Assembly: GCA_900315095.1 (NCBI GenBank)
Contig: OMXS01000021.1
Coordinates: 1-41,273 of the forward strand
DNA from: an uncultured Prevotellaceae bacterium
GTDB lineage: Bacteria; Bacteroidota; Bacteroidia; Bacteroidales; Bacteroidaceae
DNA: 41,273 nucleotides
Direction of reading: 5' to 3'
In this document: piece after piece, positions 40,539 to 41,273 of the stretch
How positions within the stretch are numbered: the stretch's first letter is position 1
Layout: each line of letters begins with the position of its first letter
The notes under the pieces: model-generated
Told to the model about the DNA's origin: nothing
The model's database searches: none
Seen by the model: only the letters and a program-made list of their open reading frames with translations
Program-made: the position numbers and the translations under genes

Positions 40539-41273
40539 TCAGTTTGTAAGTTTTTTCTCTATTTCATTCATGTAGTCGATATACATTATCATTTCGTCAA
40601 CGGTCATGTCGAGACCGCTGCGGCATGCTCTTCTCGTTGCCTTGATGCGATAGCCTATGTCCTTTGCCGACATGCCCGTATGCCTTGCAAGCATGCTGAA
40701 GTTCTCTTCGTCATCGGCATCCTCATCTACATCTATCTGCACCTCACGGCGCAGGAACTCCGTGAAGTAGGAGTATTTCTTCCTTACCAAATCACCATGC
40801 GCCCCGTCTTGATAGTAGAGCGTTCCTATCAGTTTGGTGAATTCCAACTGATGGTTCTCGGGTTTCTTCACGATAGGTATCGCCCTCTGGCGGCGCCTTG
40901 CGGTAAAGATGAAGAACAGCAGCAGGGTGAGCAACGCCAGATAGACAGCCCACCGGAGCGGCGGATTGGCTATGAAATAGCGCATCGGCGACTGGCTTAT
41001 ATGCTCCTCAGCCAACGGCTTTTCTGCTATTCTCATTATAGGATTGTCGCTCACGGTGTTCAGCACGCGATAGACAAAAGAGACGTTATCTCCGTTCATT
41101 ATGCCGTAGTTGGTGAAGAGCAGCGGTGTGGTGCAAATCACTATCTCTCCCCTGCCCCACTTGCGTTTCATCACTACGGGGTATTCCTTTTTCTTATCCA
41201 CATATTTCCACGCCAGCGGTTTCCACTCGGGACTTGTCCTGCGAATGACTTTTCGCCTTTTCGTGTTGGTATC
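40539..41273 (-). CDS. DUF4350-like protein, 5' end cut by the window
   Basis: The frame stays open to the right-hand end of the window, so at least 244 C-terminal residues are here. A GTG near 41201 is in frame, but the coding sequence continues upstream with KRRKVIRRTSPEWKPLAWKY. The visible part contains MKRKWGRGEIVICTTPLLFTNYG, one membrane helix (WAVYLALLTLLLFFIFTARR) and a cytosolic helical tail. This order fits DUF4350 proteins found beside MoxR and DUF58 genes. Its role is likely in the same complex. Confidence 0.8.
   Translation of the reverse strand, partial: DTNTKRRKVIRRTSPEWKPLAWKYVDKKKEYPVVMKRKWGRGEIVICTTPLLFTNYGIMNGDNVSFVYRVLNTVSDNPIMRIAEKPLAEEHISQSPMRYFIANPPLRWAVYLALLTLLLFFIFTARRRQRAIPIVKKPENHQLEFTKLIGTLYYQDGAHGDLVRKKYSYFTEFLRREVQIDVDEDADDEENFSMLARHTGMSAKDIGYRIKATRRACRSGLDMTVDEMIMYIDYMNEIEKKLTN

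Noticed and set aside
1-41273. tRNA and rRNA genes
   Set aside because: No cloverleaf-like sequence or conserved rRNA stretch was recognised when reading both strands.

Overview
The window looks like a chromosomal segment from a Prevotella-type member of the Bacteroidales. The evidence is the repeated Bacteroidetes promoter pattern (TTTG or TTG, about 19-20 bp, TAnnTTTG), A-rich leaders without strong Shine-Dalgarno sites, short purine minisatellites and GAAGCCGAGCG-type repeats between genes, and families typical of this group (DUF2723, DUF4407, BspA-like repeats, peptidase S9 DPP-IV, the MoxR/DUF58 cluster). No rRNA, tRNA or CRISPR array was seen.

Layout. 1-660 holds a MITE-like repeat and no gene. 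666-6800 is housekeeping: serine acetyltransferase, a THUMP rRNA methyltransferase with an Arg/Gly-rich tail, a secreted dipeptidyl peptidase and a HI0933/YhiN flavoprotein, the last three with overlapping ends. 7074-13270 is an AT-rich accessory run led by a WYL regulator: a YopX-like protein, a PD-(D/E)XK protein, a DnaQ-like exonuclease, small unknown proteins separated by a 28-bp repeat, a second PD-(D/E)XK protein and a 3'-truncated PLD-like protein. It resembles a partly decayed defence or mobile island. 13479-19943 is a nine-gene leftward run: HNH protein, ADP-ribosylglycohydrolase, BspA-like lipoprotein, DnaB-like protein with an altered Walker A, two unknowns, DUF4407 membrane protein and two more unknowns.

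20062-25944 is the most interesting part. A secreted caspase-like protease, an ECF-type sigma factor and a transmembrane anti-sigma-like TPR protein form a tight rightward operon. A 51-residue anti-sigma-like mini-protein and a 43-residue membrane peptide follow. Facing them is a 1067-residue secreted TPR-CHAT protease. The caspase and CHAT genes, about 6 kb apart on opposite strands, share a roughly 38-bp upstream element at the same distance from their -7 boxes, which suggests one regulon. Next come two secreted proteins with five 25-residue repeats each, with a secreted TPR-like protein between them (26139-27722).

27723-28730 is a gene-free repeat region with a hairpin and multiplied promoter-like blocks in front of purD. 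28731-41273 is housekeeping again: purD, a polytopic membrane protein, a YqaA/DedA-type protein, a DUF2723 GT-C protein, a polysaccharide deacetylase, QueG, a small unknown, a HAD phosphatase, and the DUF58, MoxR and partial DUF4350-like genes running leftward off the end. A second, inverted copy of the MITE-like repeat lies at 31661-31843.

All calls rest on reading translated sequences and motifs; no database search was possible.
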